DNA of 48,552 nucleotides from Pseudomonas sp. BMS12 (GCF_001592875.1 NZ_LSOF01000005.1:352461-401012), one strand, 5' to 3'; positions 1 through 8,819 are shown, counted from the first letter of the stretch. Numbers and translations are program-made. The notes: a model not told the origin generated them from the letters alone.

Positions 1-1
1 G

Positions 2-985
2 GCTCGCCGGCACGCGCGGCTGTCGCGCTGGGCCCAGGCGCTGCACATGTACAGCCCAGCCCTGGCCGAGCGCCTGCGCGCACGGGCTCGGCGCATCGAG
101 CTGGCTCATGCCCAGCGTCGCCTGATTCGCGCCGAGCACGGCGTGCTGCTGTGCGCCGGAGGTTTCGTATTCAACCGCGAACTGGTCCGCCAGCACGCGC
201 CGGCCTACCTGGCCGGGCTGCCCCTGGGCAGCGCCGGCTGCGACGGCAGCGGTATCGCCCTGGGCAGCAGTGTCGGCGGCGCGACCGCGCGGATGGACAG
301 GATCAGCGCCTGGCGCTTCATCAATCCGCCGCTGGCCTGGGCCTGCGGCCTGATCGTCAACGCGCACGGCCAGCGCTACTGCAACGAAGAGGTGTACGGC
401 GCCAAGCTCGGCCACGCCATGGTCGAGGAGCAGGACGGCCGCGCCATCCTCATCCTCAACCGCGCCCTGGTCGGCGAGGCGCTGCGCCAGGTCGGCCCGG
501 GCAAGGTCTGGCAGTTCCAGCGCCTGCCGGTATTGCTCAATTTGCTATTCAACGCCAAGCGTGCCGCCACGCCCGAACGCCTGGCCCGGCGCTGCGGGCT
601 GCCCGCGGAGAACTTGCAGGCCAGCCTGGCCGCCTATGGCGCCGCCGCCCGCGGTGAATGTGCCGATGTTTTCGGCAAGTCGCCGGCGATGCTCGCCGAC
701 CTGAGCCAGGGCCCCTGGTATGCGCTGGATCTGTCCTTCGCCAGTCGTCTGTTCCCCTGCCCGACCATCAGCCTCGGCGGCCTGCGCGTGTGCGAGACCA
801 GCGGCCGGGTGCTCGACGCCGGCGGCAGCGTTATCGACGGGCTGTACAGCGCCGGGCGCAATGCCGTGGGCATCGCCTCCAACCTCTACGTATCCGGCCT
901 GTCGCTGGCCGACTGCATCTATTCCGGCCGCCGCGCCGCCGCCCATGCGGCAGCCGCGGCGACCGCCCAACCCGAAATCGCCTGA
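2..985 (+). CDS. FAD-binding dehydrogenase, 5' truncated (KstD / fumarate-reductase flavoprotein superfamily)
   Basis: The reading frame is open from base 2, so the gene starts outside the window and only about 327 C-terminal residues are seen; the N-terminal Rossmann FAD motif is missing. What remains fits the FAD_binding_2 superfamily: a strand-turn ending LLCAGGF, a capping-domain segment with RYCNEE, and a C-terminal FAD-contact segment beginning GLYSAGRNAVG. That end resembles 3-oxo-5alpha-steroid 4-dehydrogenases and delta1-dehydrogenases. It lies 11 bp before an SDR gene and reads as the start of a redox operon with the SDR and a KshB-like reductase. The exact substrate cannot be fixed from a fragment; a steroid or other polycyclic ketone is inferred from the neighbours. 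Confidence 0.75.
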   Translation, partial: ARRHARLSRWAQALHMYSPALAERLRARARRIELAHAQRRLIRAEHGVLLCAGGFVFNRELVRQHAPAYLAGLPLGSAGCDGSGIALGSSVGGATARMDRISAWRFINPPLAWACGLIVNAHGQRYCNEEVYGAKLGHAMVEEQDGRAILILNRALVGEALRQVGPGKVWQFQRLPVLLNLLFNAKRAATPERLARRCGLPAENLQASLAAYGAAARGECADVFGKSPAMLADLSQGPWYALDLSFASRLFPCPTISLGGLRVCETSGRVLDAGGSVIDGLYSAGRNAVGIASNLYVSGLSLADCIYSGRRAAAHAAAAATAQPEIA

Positions 986-996
986 AGGAGAACACC

Positions 997-1752
997 ATGA
1001 ACCGAGTCCAAGGCAAGGTCTGCCTGATTACCGGCGCCGCCAGCGGCGTAGGCCGCGAAGACGCACTGCTGCTGGCCAGCCAGGGCGCCAAGGTGGTGCT
1101 CACCGACCTCAACGAGGAGGCCGGCCGCCTGGTCGCTGCGGAGATCGGCGACAACGCCCTGTTCATCCGCCAGGACATCGCCAGCGAGGCCGATTGGCAA
1201 AACACCATCAAGACCATCCTGGAACGCTTCGGCCGCCTCGATGTGCTGGTCAACAACGCCGCCATCCTCGCCCTCGGCAGCATCGAGGACACCAGCCTGG
1301 AGCAGTGGCAGAAGGTGCAGAAGATCAACAGCGACGGCTATTTCCTCGGCTGCAAGTACGCCATCGCGGCGATGAAGGAAACCGGCGGCGGCTCCATCGT
1401 CAACATGTCCTCGGTGGCGGCCCTGGGCGGCATGCCGATGTTCTGCGCCTACTCGGCGTCCAAGGGCGCGGTGGCCGCCATGACCCGCTCCATCGCCCTG
1501 CACTGCAAGCAGCAGGGCTACCGCATTCGCGTCAACAGCGTGCACCCGGACGGCATCAACACGCCGATGACCCAGGCCCTGGCCGGCGGCCAGGCGATTC
1601 CCCAGGACGTGCTGGACGCCGACCCGCTGAACCGCATGGCCGCCCCGCGGGACATCGCCAACGTGGTGCTGTTCCTCGCCAGCGACGAGTCGCGCTTCAT
1701 CAGCGGCGCCGAGATCCGCGTCGACAACGCCCAGCTGATCAGCGGCCTGTAA
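997..1752 (+). CDS. Short-chain dehydrogenase/reductase (possible hydroxysteroid dehydrogenase)
   Basis: A classical 251-residue SDR. The NAD(P)-binding motif TGAASGVG is at residues 12-19, the structural NNAA at 86-89, and the catalytic Ser139, Tyr152 and Lys156 (YSASK) are all present. Asp37 after the second strand favours NAD(H). The ATG at 997 is preceded by AAGGAG at a good distance and follows the flavoprotein gene by 11 bp, so the two are probably co-transcribed. Enzymes of this size often interconvert a hydroxyl and a ketone on steroids (3alpha/20beta or 17beta type); that role here is inferred from the KshA/KstD neighbourhood and not shown by the sequence. Confidence 0.9.
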   Translation: MNRVQGKVCLITGAASGVGREDALLLASQGAKVVLTDLNEEAGRLVAAEIGDNALFIRQDIASEADWQNTIKTILERFGRLDVLVNNAAILALGSIEDTSLEQWQKVQKINSDGYFLGCKYAIAAMKETGGGSIVNMSSVAALGGMPMFCAYSASKGAVAAMTRSIALHCKQQGYRIRVNSVHPDGINTPMTQALAGGQAIPQDVLDADPLNRMAAPRDIANVVLFLASDESRFISGAEIRVDNAQLISGL

Positions 1753-1763
1753 CGGAGATGAGC

Positions 1764-2816
1764 ATGAGCGCGCAGCCCGTCCAGCAACCGAGCGCCGGCA
1801 CCTACCGCCTGCAGGTCGCCGCGGTGATAGACGAAACCGCCGACGCCCGCTCGCTGGTACTGAGCGTGCCGGCGGAGCTGCGCGAGCGCTTCCGCTATCG
1901 CCCGGGGCAGTTCCTCAGCTTCCGCGTGCCGCATGGCGGCAAGCTGCTGACCCGCTGCTACTCGATGGCCAGTTCGCCGGACTGCGACGCCCAGCCCAAG
2001 GTCACCATCAAACGGGTGAACGAGGGTCGGGTGTCCAACTGGATGAACGATGCGGTGCAGGCCGGCGACTGGCTGGAGGTGCTGCCGCCGGCCGGGCACT
2101 TCTATCTCAAGCCCGGTACGCATCCGCTGGTGCTGTTCGGCGGCGGCTCGGGCATCACCCCGGTGATGTCGATCCTCAAGTCGGCGCTGCGCACCGGCAC
2201 GCGGTCGGTCAAGCTGGTGTACGCCAACCGCGACGAGGCCTCGGTGATCTTCCGCGACGAACTGCGCGCGCTGCTCAAGGCCCATCCCGAGCAGCTGCAG
2301 GTGGTGCATCTGCTCGACTCGCTGCAAGGCTTCGTCGATGCCGCCGAGGTGCGCCGCCAGGTGCGTGGCGTGGGCGACGGCGAGTTCTTCATCTGTGGCC
2401 CGGGCCCGTTCATGGACACGGTCGAAAACACCCTGCTGGAGCTGGGTAAGCCGCGCGAGCGCATCCATGTCGAGCGTTTCGTCTCGCCGCCCGATCCCGA
2501 CCAGGTCGCGGAGCCGGCGCCGATCGCCAGCACGGTCGAATGCCAGGCCCTGATCGTCGAAGTCGACGGCGTCGCCCATGAGGTGCCCAGCCTGCCTGGC
2601 GCCACACTGCTGCAAAGCTGCCGGGCGGCCGGTCTGGATGTACCCTTCTCCTGTGAAGAGGGTTTCTGCGGCGCCTGCATGTGCCAGGTCGAGGAGGGCA
2701 CGCTGGGCCTGGCGCGCAACGACGTGCTCAGCGCCCAGGAGCTGGCCGAGGGTTGGACCCTGGCCTGCCAGGCTCGCCCGGACGCGCCCAGGGTGCGCCT
2801 GAAGTTCCCCGCCTGA
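1764..2816 (+). CDS. kshB: Ferredoxin-NAD(P)H reductase component of a Rieske oxygenase (KshB-like)
   Basis: A 350-residue three-domain electron-transfer protein. A FAD-binding barrel carries RCYSMAS at residues 64-70, an NAD-binding domain carries GGGSGITP at 126-133, and a C-terminal plant-type [2Fe-2S] domain has Cys297, Cys302, Cys305 and Cys335. This order (FAD, NAD, ferredoxin) is that of KshB and PaaE/HmpX-type reductases. KshB passes electrons from NADH to the terminal oxygenase KshA, a homologue of which lies at 16194-17225. The ATG at 1764 sits 6 nt after GGAG; an alternative ATG at 1758 directly abuts the GGAG and is less likely. It follows the SDR stop by 11 bp. PaaE-type reductases are the main alternative. 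Confidence 0.85.
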   Translation: MSAQPVQQPSAGTYRLQVAAVIDETADARSLVLSVPAELRERFRYRPGQFLSFRVPHGGKLLTRCYSMASSPDCDAQPKVTIKRVNEGRVSNWMNDAVQAGDWLEVLPPAGHFYLKPGTHPLVLFGGGSGITPVMSILKSALRTGTRSVKLVYANRDEASVIFRDELRALLKAHPEQLQVVHLLDSLQGFVDAAEVRRQVRGVGDGEFFICGPGPFMDTVENTLLELGKPRERIHVERFVSPPDPDQVAEPAPIASTVECQALIVEVDGVAHEVPSLPGATLLQSCRAAGLDVPFSCEEGFCGACMCQVEEGTLGLARNDVLSAQELAEGWTLACQARPDAPRVRLKFPA

Positions 2817-2827
2817 CGGGCATCTGC

Positions 2828-2845
2828 CTAGTCCCATCGGACGAT
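2828..2845 (+). promoter_or_regulatory. Operator site A (TAGTCC-N4-GGACGA palindrome)
   Basis: CTAGTCCCATCGGACGAT lies between the reductase and the next SDR gene, with the core GTCC-CATC-GGAC at 2831-2842. A -10-like TAGACT follows at 2868-2873, 23 nt after the GGACGA half, which puts the palindrome centre near -41 to -44. The same motif recurs five more times up to 19155. It implies that the SDR and CoA-ligase genes have their own regulated promoter. Confidence 0.7.
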
Positions 2846-2905
2846 CAACCACAGCGGCTGCGCCGGGTAGACTCGGCGCCAGCTCACAAGAACAAGAGGT
2901 TTGCT

Positions 2906-3670
2906 ATGGCTCGTTTGCACAACAAAGTGGCGGTGATCACCGGCGCCGCCTCAGGTATCGGCCTGGCCTGCGTGCGCCGCTTCGCCGCGGAAGGTGCCCA
3001 GGTGGTCGGTCTGGACCTCGGCGAACCCGCCGCCGACCAGCTCTGGGACCTGAACCCGGCCCCGCTGTTCCTGCGCCTGGACGTCAGCGATGAAGCGCAG
3101 ACCCAGGCCGTGATGCAGCAGGTCGTCGAGCGCTATGGCCGTATCGACGTGCTGGTCACTGCCGCCGGCATCGCCTCGCAGGGTAGCGCCACCCAGATCG
3201 AAACCGCCACCTGGCAGCGCATGCTCGACATCCACCTCAACGGCTGCCTGTTCGCCTGCCGCCACGTGCTGCCGCAGATGGTGGAACAGCGCAGCGGCTC
3301 GATCATCACCTTCGGCTCGATCTTCGGCCTGCAGGGTTGCGACAACAACCTGGCCTACAACGTGGCCAAGGGTGGCATCAACCAGCTGACCCGCTCGCTG
3401 GCCATCGACTACGGCCACGCCAACGTGCGGGTCAACGGCCTGTGCCCGGGGCTTATCGACACGCCGATGACCAGCATGGTCAAGGAGCATGCCGAGTTCC
3501 ACGCCTACTTCGCCTCGCAGCACATGCTCAGCCGCGCCGGTCGGCCCGACGAAGTGGCCAATGTCGCGTTGTTCCTCGCCTCCGACGAAGCCTCCTTCGT
3601 CAGCGGGCAGATGATCGCCGTCGACGGCGGCTTCTCCGCCGGCCGCCGCTTCGCCCCACCCGCAGCCTGA
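2906..3670 (+). CDS. Short-chain dehydrogenase/reductase
   Basis: A 254-residue classical SDR with TGAASGIG at residues 12-19, catalytic Ser138, Tyr151 and Lys155 (YNVAK), and a C-terminal GGFSAG end. The usual NNAG is replaced by TAAG at 85-88, seen in some active members. The start at 2906 is supported by an upstream AGAGG and by the conserved N-terminus. It has its own operator (site A) 61 bp upstream and is followed 68 bp later by the acyl-CoA synthetase gene, so the two likely form one transcript. The substrate is unknown; a steroid or side-chain alcohol oxidation is inferred from context. Confidence 0.9.
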   Translation: MARLHNKVAVITGAASGIGLACVRRFAAEGAQVVGLDLGEPAADQLWDLNPAPLFLRLDVSDEAQTQAVMQQVVERYGRIDVLVTAAGIASQGSATQIETATWQRMLDIHLNGCLFACRHVLPQMVEQRSGSIITFGSIFGLQGCDNNLAYNVAKGGINQLTRSLAIDYGHANVRVNGLCPGLIDTPMTSMVKEHAEFHAYFASQHMLSRAGRPDEVANVALFLASDEASFVSGQMIAVDGGFSAGRRFAPPAA

Positions 3671-3738
3671 ACCCGAGGCCGGGCGCCCTGCCCGGTCCTT
3701 TCCTTCTTGGTTTTTCATCCTCTACCCGGGGAGGCCCC

Positions 3739-5301
3739 ATGACGCCCGCCACCACTTCGCAACTGATCGCCAGTGCCGCCGCCCGGTATGGAAATGCCCT
3801 GGCCATCGACGATGCCGGCCGGCGCATCGACTACCACCAGCTCGACGCCCTGCGCCGCCAGGCCGCCCGCGCCCTGCTGGCCCTCGGCATCGAGGCCGGC
3901 GAGCGGGTGGCGATCTGGGCACCGAATGTCTGGGAGTGGGTGGTGGCGGCCACCGCCCTGCACAGCGTCGGCGCCGCCCTGGTACCGCTGAACACGCGAA
4001 TGAAAGGCAGCGAAGCGGCCTTCATCCTGCGCGAGAGCGGCGCCGCGGCGCTGTTCGTAATCGGCGAATTCCTCGGCACGGACTACCCCGCGCAACTGCA
4101 TGGCGAGGACCTACCCAACCTGCGTCAGCGCATCGTGCTGCGTGGCGAGAGCCAGGGCTGCCTGGGCTGGGACGACTTCCTGGCGCTGGCCGAGCGCCAC
4201 AGCGACGCACAACTGGCCGCCCGCGAGGCCGAAGTGGACGGCGACAGCCTGGCCGACCTGCTGTTCACCTCCGGCACCACCGGCAAGCCCAAGGGCGTGA
4301 TGTGCTGCCATGCGCAGAACCTGCAGGTGGTGCGCGACTGGAGTGAGGTGGTCGGTCTGCGCGAGGGCGACCGCTACCTGATCGTCAATCCGTTCTTCCA
4401 TTCCTTCGGCTACAAGGCCGGCTGGCTCGCCGCACTGATGCGCGGCTGCACCTTGCTGCCACAGCAGGTGTTCGACGTGGACGCCGTACTCGACTGCGTG
4501 CAGCGCGAACGCATCAGCGTGCTGCCCGGTCCGCCGACCCTGTACCAGTCGCTGCTGACCCACCCGCGCCGCGGCGACTATGACCTGTCCTCGTTGCGCG
4601 TGGCCGTGACCGGCGCAGCCGCCATTCCGGTGGAAATGGTGCAGCGCATCCGCGACGAGCTGGGCTTTGCCACCGTGGTCACCGCCTACGGCCTGACCGA
4701 GAGCTGCGGCTTCGTCAGCATCTGCCGCCCCGGCGACAGCGCCGAGCTGGTCGCCAACACCAGCGGCCGCGCCATGCCCGGAGTCGAGGTGCGCTGCGTG
4801 GATGGCGCCGGTCAGCCGGTGGCGACAGGCGAGCCCGGGGAAATCCTGGTGCGCGGCTACAACCTGATGCGCGGCTACTTCAACGACCCGCAAGCCACCG
4901 CCGAAGCCATCGATGCCGAGGGCTGGCTGCACACCGGCGATGTCGGCGTGCTCGACGCGCAGGGCTACCTGCGCATCACCGACCGGCTCAAGGACATGTT
5001 CATCACCGGCGGCTTCAACGTCTACCCGGCGGAGATCGAGCAGGGGCTGCTGGACTACCCCGGCGTGGCCCAGGCCGCGGTGATCGGCATCCCCGACGAA
5101 CGCCTGGGCGAGGTGGCCATGGCCTTCCTGCTCCCCGCGCCGGGCCAGGTAATCGACTGCGCCAGCGTGATCACCTGGTGCCGTGAGCGCATGGCCAACT
5201 ACAAGGTGCCACGCCGTGTGCAACTGCTGGCACAGATGCCGCTGAATGCCTCGGGCAAGGTGACCAAGCAGGTGTTGCGGGAGATGGCTGGGCGCGGTTG
5301 A
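3739..5301 (+). CDS. Acyl-CoA synthetase, FadD3-like
   Basis: A 520-residue member of the ANL adenylating family. It has the P-loop TSGTTGKPKG at residues 177-186, YGLTE at 317-321, a TGD aspartate motif in the WLHTGD segment, the hinge segment starting RITDRLKD, and the C-terminal catalytic lysine in NASGKV (near 507). These enzymes form an acyl-AMP and then the CoA thioester. The length and the segment FHSFGYKAG resemble FadD3, which activates the C/D-ring acid HIP left after steroid A/B-ring cleavage. That assignment is by family resemblance plus neighbours; a medium-chain or side-chain ligase is the alternative. The start has GGGGAGG just upstream. Confidence 0.85.
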   Translation: MTPATTSQLIASAAARYGNALAIDDAGRRIDYHQLDALRRQAARALLALGIEAGERVAIWAPNVWEWVVAATALHSVGAALVPLNTRMKGSEAAFILRESGAAALFVIGEFLGTDYPAQLHGEDLPNLRQRIVLRGESQGCLGWDDFLALAERHSDAQLAAREAEVDGDSLADLLFTSGTTGKPKGVMCCHAQNLQVVRDWSEVVGLREGDRYLIVNPFFHSFGYKAGWLAALMRGCTLLPQQVFDVDAVLDCVQRERISVLPGPPTLYQSLLTHPRRGDYDLSSLRVAVTGAAAIPVEMVQRIRDELGFATVVTAYGLTESCGFVSICRPGDSAELVANTSGRAMPGVEVRCVDGAGQPVATGEPGEILVRGYNLMRGYFNDPQATAEAIDAEGWLHTGDVGVLDAQGYLRITDRLKDMFITGGFNVYPAEIEQGLLDYPGVAQAAVIGIPDERLGEVAMAFLLPAPGQVIDCASVITWCRERMANYKVPRRVQLLAQMPLNASGKVTKQVLREMAGRG

Positions 5302-5370
5302 GGCTACGTACGCCTCTATCGACTTCCAATCCGTGCCGCTGCTGTTTATTGCTCGGCTTGAATCTTTCTG

Positions 5371-5968
5371 TTCCGCCCTACTGGGCGGGTCACTTTTGCC
5401 AGTCGCGGCAAAAGTAACCAAAACCGCTTGCCCCTACATCCGGCCCTACGCTTCGCTTCGGGTCCGTTCGCTCCATCATCGCTCCAGGGGCACGTCGCGA
5501 AGGGCCATCCTTGGCCCATCGCGTCTCTCGCGGCATCCATGCCGCTCAACCCCTTCCACGATGATTCCACTCACCCTTCTGAAGGGGCATTTCGGGCTGC
5601 CTGAAGGTTTCGCACGCACTCTCTCTGGAAGAAGGCGCGTTCAGCCGATGCAGCGAATTTCATCCAGGCTGCACCGCTACAGAGCTCCCCTCGTTCCCGG
5701 CCCCTCTACCTTCGGGAGAGGGGAGACAAATCACTCCCCGGCAGCGCAAAGCGCCCCTTCAGAAGGGAGAGCGGAGTCGTTGCGTAGAGGGATGAGCCGC
5801 ATGGATGCGGCGAAAGGCTTAAAGGGCCATGGATGGCCCTTTAAGCCGACCCTAGGAGCGGCGATGGAGCGAACGGACCCGAAGCGAAGCGTCGGGCCGG
5901 ATGCAGGGGCTAGACCTTTTGGTTCCTTTTGGGGCAATGCCAAAAGGAACCCGCCCAACAGGGCGGAA
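5371..5968. repeat. Large inverted repeat with hairpin-chain arms (gene-free stretch 5302-6034)
   Basis: No gene is visible in this 733-bp stretch. Bases 5371-5600 and 5741-5968 are inverted copies of one element, separated by about 140 bp. Each arm carries five hairpins in mirrored order. Left arm: 5373-5388, 5392-5415, 5496-5523, 5530-5545 and 5574-5586. Right arm: 5951-5966, 5922-5950, 5816-5847, 5796-5811 and 5755-5767. Several stems differ between copies at both pairing positions, for example ACTTTTGCC/GGCAAAAGT on the left and GTTCCTTTTGG/CCAAAAGGAAC on the right. The longest stem, at 5816-5847, is 15 bp. The spacer has a further CCCCTCT...AGAGGGG hairpin near 5700-5722. Any function is unknown. 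Confidence 0.85.
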
Positions 5969-6034
5969 CCAATGCCGCCACCAACGCGAAAACCAGCAGC
6001 GGCACGAACATAAGCAGTCAGCCCAATCAGAACC

Positions 6035-6910
6035 TCAAACGACCCGCGCCGGATGCGCCACCCGCGGCGCACCGAGCATCTCGCGGTAGGACGGCGGCTG
6101 CCGCCCCTCCGCCTCGCAGATGCCATAACGCGCTGCGATCTCGGCGCTAATCAGGGTCTGCCCGGACAGGCTCGCCAGTTCGGGATCGTCGAGCAGCGCG
6201 TGAATGATCCGCCCGTTGAACTCCGGCGTCTCGGCCTGGGCCAGGAAGGCCTGGTACTGCTCACCATGCTGGGCACCGACCAGGCGCGTGCGCTCGGTCA
6301 GCTGCGGGCCGAGCCACAGCGACAGAGCGGCCACGCCCGTGCCCTCGAAGTCCACCGCCATGTCTGCCGCCAGCTTGTCCACCCCGGCCTTCTGCGCGCC
6401 GTAGGCCGGGCCGTGCATGTAGCAGGCGCCGCCGAACGACGAGGTGAAGCAGATCAGGCCCTGGCGACTCTTTAGCAGCAAAGGCGCGGCGTGGTAGCTG
6501 GCGACATAGGCCGAGCGCAGGCCGACGTCGAGGATACCGACCAGTTCCAACGATTTTGCCCAGAACGGCCCCGGCTCGATCAGTTGCTCGTGGATATGCG
6601 CCACGTTGTTCACCAGCAGATCCAGACGCCCCTGCTCGTCCTCGATGCGGGCGAACAAGGCGCGGACCTGGGCATCGTCAGCGTGGTCACAGGGCACGGC
6701 GATGCCGCGCCCGCCGGCCGCGTCGATGGTTGCGGCCACGTCTTCCAGCGAGCCGCTCAGGCGCTGGCCGTACAGGCGCGAGTCGCCTTGCCCGGGTTGG
6801 CGGCCGGTGATGTACACGGTCATGCCGGTGGCGCCCAGGGCTTGGGCGATGCCGCGGCCGACGCCACGGCTGGCGCCGGTGACCAGGGCAATGCGGTTCT
6901 GCTGAGTCAT
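6035..6910 (-). CDS. Short-chain dehydrogenase (DHRS1-like)
   Basis: A 291-residue SDR, longer than the classical 250, with TGASRGVG at residues 11-18, NNVA in place of NNAG, and Tyr170/Lys174 (YGAQK). The insertion rich in Gly and Arg after the second strand (QPGQGDSRLYG) is typical of the DHRS1-like subgroup, which has been linked to steroid and retinoid carbonyls in animals. The ATG at 6910 is chosen because GAGGAA sits 7 nt before it; an in-frame start 15 bp further upstream lacks this. It lies downstream of the KstD-like gene on the same strand, with a terminator-like hairpin between them, so it may depend on read-through or a promoter of its own. Confidence 0.85.
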   Translation of the reverse strand: MTQQNRIALVTGASRGVGRGIAQALGATGMTVYITGRQPGQGDSRLYGQRLSGSLEDVAATIDAAGGRGIAVPCDHADDAQVRALFARIEDEQGRLDLLVNNVAHIHEQLIEPGPFWAKSLELVGILDVGLRSAYVASYHAAPLLLKSRQGLICFTSSFGGACYMHGPAYGAQKAGVDKLAADMAVDFEGTGVAALSLWLGPQLTERTRLVGAQHGEQYQAFLAQAETPEFNGRIIHALLDDPELASLSGQTLISAEIAARYGICEAEGRQPPSYREMLGAPRVAHPARVV

Positions 6911-6932
6911 GCGGGTTCCTCGCAAGGCAAAA

Positions 6933-6962
6933 GGCCCCGCTGCCGCATGCGACTGCGGGGTT
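6933..6962 (-). terminator. Probable terminator after the KstD-like gene
   Basis: Read on the minus strand, a CCCCGC...GCGGGG stem with an internal palindromic GCATGC is followed by CCTTTT. It begins about a dozen bases after the dehydrogenase stop codon. The T-run is short, so termination may be partial and allow the downstream SDR to be expressed. Confidence 0.5.
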
Positions 6963-6974
6963 GGATGGCGTGTA

Positions 6975-8687
6975 TCAGGCCGGCAGTTCGGCCGAGGCCC
7001 TGGCCACGGCGGCAGCCTGCGCGGCGATATGTCGAGCGGCGATGTAGCCGAAGGTCATGGCCGGGCCGATGGTCGAGCCGGCACCGGGATAGGTACGGCC
7101 CATCAGCGAAGCGGCGCTGTTGCCGATGGCATACAAGCCAGGGATGGGCACCCCGCTGTCGTGCAGCACGCGGGCATGCACATCGGTGAGCAGGCCGCCC
7201 TTGGTGCCGATGTCGCCGGCATCAAGACGCACCGCGTAGAACGGCCCCCGGCGCAGCGGCGCCAGGCAGGGATTGGGGCTGACACCGGGATCGCCGTAGT
7301 AGCGGTCGAACAAGGAATCGCCCTTGCCAAAATCCACATCGACACCCTGCTCGGCCATGGGGTTGAAGCGCTCGACCGTGGCTTCCAGGCCCTGGGCATC
7401 GACGCCGATGCGCTCGGCCAGCGCAGCCAGGCTATCGGCCTTGTGGAAGTAGTCGCGCAGCTGTGCAGGCACCTGCCAGTCCGGTTGGGCGTAGCCGGGC
7501 AACAGCGCACCGCAGGGGTATTTGCGGCGGAACTCGGCATCGAACACCATCCAGCACGGCACGCTGGCCTGCTCGTACATGGCGTAGACGATATCGCTGT
7601 AGGGTGCGCCCTCGTTGACGAAACGCTGCCCGGCGGCGTTCACCAGGATACAGCCCGGCAGGTTGCGCTCGACGAACATCGCCCGCTGCTTCTCCTCGCC
7701 CGCCACATGACTGGTCGGCGCCCACCAGCTGTGCGACATCAATGCGGTCTGCGCGCCCAGGGCCTGGCCGGCGCGGATGCCATCGCCACTGTTGTGCGGC
7801 GGGGTGGCGCTCCAGCTCGCCTGGGTCGGCTGCGGCAGGTACTGCTCGCGCATCTGCTGGCTGCGCTCGAAGCCGCCAGCGGCGATCACCACGCCATGGC
7901 GGGCCTGCACGCGCAGGCTCTGCCCGGCATAGCGCAGGCGTGCGCCCTGGACCCGGCCATCGGCCTCGATCAGCTCCTGTAGCGCACAGTTCAGCCACAG
8001 CGGTGCCTGCCGATCCAGCAGGGAACAACGCAGTGCGCCGATCAGCGCATTGCCCAGGGTCAGGTAACGATCACGGCGCGACAGACGCCGGCCGGCCAGG
8101 TCGCGCCAGTACCGCCACAGCACCTTGCAGGTCAGGCCGATCCAGCCTGGGCCGCGACACAGCAGCACGCGCGCCTCCTTCATGGTCATCGCCATGCGCC
8201 CCATCATCAGGGTGCCGGGCGATGGCGGGCGCATGCGCAGGAACTCATCGCCCAGCTCGGCGGCGTCAAACGGCAAGGGGTCCATGGAGCGGTAGCCGGG
8301 CTTGCCGCCGGGCAGTTCGGGGTAGTAGTCGGGATAGGCTGCCTGGGCCTCGAAACGTACCCGGCTGTGCCGCTCCAGGTACTCGACCATGGCACGCCCC
8401 TCGGCGACGTAGGTCTCGATACGGCCGTCGTCGATCTCGCCGAAGGTCGCGGCACGCAGGTAGGCGATGGCCTCTTCGGGCGAGTCGCTGCCACCCAGAC
8501 CGGCGATGCGATGGTTGTCGGGAATCCAGATGCCACCGCCGGATACCGCCGAGGTGCCGCCATACAGCTCGCTCTTCTCGATCAGCAGCACCTTCAACCC
8601 GAGGTCGTGGGCGCACAGCGCGGCCGTCATGCCGCCAGCACCTGAGCCGACCACCAACACATCGCACACCTCGTCCCAGTCGCTCAC
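6975..8687 (-). CDS. kstD: 3-ketosteroid delta1-dehydrogenase-like flavoprotein (KstD)
   Basis: A 570-residue flavoprotein. The FAD Rossmann motif VVGSGAGG is near residue 10, followed by a GGTSAVSGGG segment typical of this family, and a C-terminal GNSAAS...TYPGAGSTIGP segment whose Tyr (about 533) and Gly four residues on match the catalytic Tyr487/Gly491 described in Rhodococcus KstD1. KstD removes the C1/C2 hydrogens of 3-ketosteroids, which with 9alpha-hydroxylation by KshAB opens ring B. The GTG start at 8687 is preferred: it is preceded by GGAG at 9 nt and begins just before the FAD motif. An ATG 28 codons upstream would add an unconserved tail. The operator at 8769-8787 lies about 80 bp upstream. 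Confidence 0.85.
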   Translation of the reverse strand: MSDWDEVCDVLVVGSGAGGMTAALCAHDLGLKVLLIEKSELYGGTSAVSGGGIWIPDNHRIAGLGGSDSPEEAIAYLRAATFGEIDDGRIETYVAEGRAMVEYLERHSRVRFEAQAAYPDYYPELPGGKPGYRSMDPLPFDAAELGDEFLRMRPPSPGTLMMGRMAMTMKEARVLLCRGPGWIGLTCKVLWRYWRDLAGRRLSRRDRYLTLGNALIGALRCSLLDRQAPLWLNCALQELIEADGRVQGARLRYAGQSLRVQARHGVVIAAGGFERSQQMREQYLPQPTQASWSATPPHNSGDGIRAGQALGAQTALMSHSWWAPTSHVAGEEKQRAMFVERNLPGCILVNAAGQRFVNEGAPYSDIVYAMYEQASVPCWMVFDAEFRRKYPCGALLPGYAQPDWQVPAQLRDYFHKADSLAALAERIGVDAQGLEATVERFNPMAEQGVDVDFGKGDSLFDRYYGDPGVSPNPCLAPLRRGPFYAVRLDAGDIGTKGGLLTDVHARVLHDSGVPIPGLYAIGNSAASLMGRTYPGAGSTIGPAMTFGYIAARHIAAQAAAVARASAELPA

Positions 8688-8768
8688 GGCTTCGGTCTCC
8701 CTGCAGCAAGTGCCGGCAGCCGGGTGCTGCACGGTCGCAGGGATTGTTGGAGCGGGGCCGGCAGCGGG

Positions 8769-8787
8769 CATCGTCCATGCGGACTAG
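8769..8787 (-). promoter_or_regulatory. Operator site B1 (faces the KstD-like gene)
   Basis: Read toward the dehydrogenase gene this is CTAGTCCGCATGGACGATG, an almost exact match to the consensus shared by the other sites. A -10-like AACAAT starts 22 nt after the GGACGA half. It forms a divergent pair with site B2 in the same intergenic region. Confidence 0.7.
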
Positions 8788-8819
8788 CCGCCGCGCGGGC
8801 TCTGCTCCGGCCAATCGGG

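Noticed and set aside
1518..2852. Long open frame on the minus strand across the reductase gene
   Set aside because: It lies opposite a gene with complete FAD, NAD and [2Fe-2S] motifs. Its product is low-complexity and rich in Gly, Arg and His, as expected from third-position GC bias.
4111..5421. 436-codon open frame opposite the acyl-CoA synthetase
   Set aside because: No domain can be recognised, and the plus-strand gene has all adenylation motifs. It is a shadow of high GC content.
5333..6126. Several frames of 60 to 226 codons in the inverted repeat region
   Set aside because: They follow the hairpin repeats, appear on both strands in matching form because the arms are inverted copies, and have no ribosome-binding site or family motif.
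8687..8771. ATG-started N-terminal extension of the KstD-like protein
   Set aside because: The 28 added residues are Pro/Ala-rich, overlap the promoter region near operator B1, and would put the start almost on the site. The GTG at 8687 has a ribosome-binding site.
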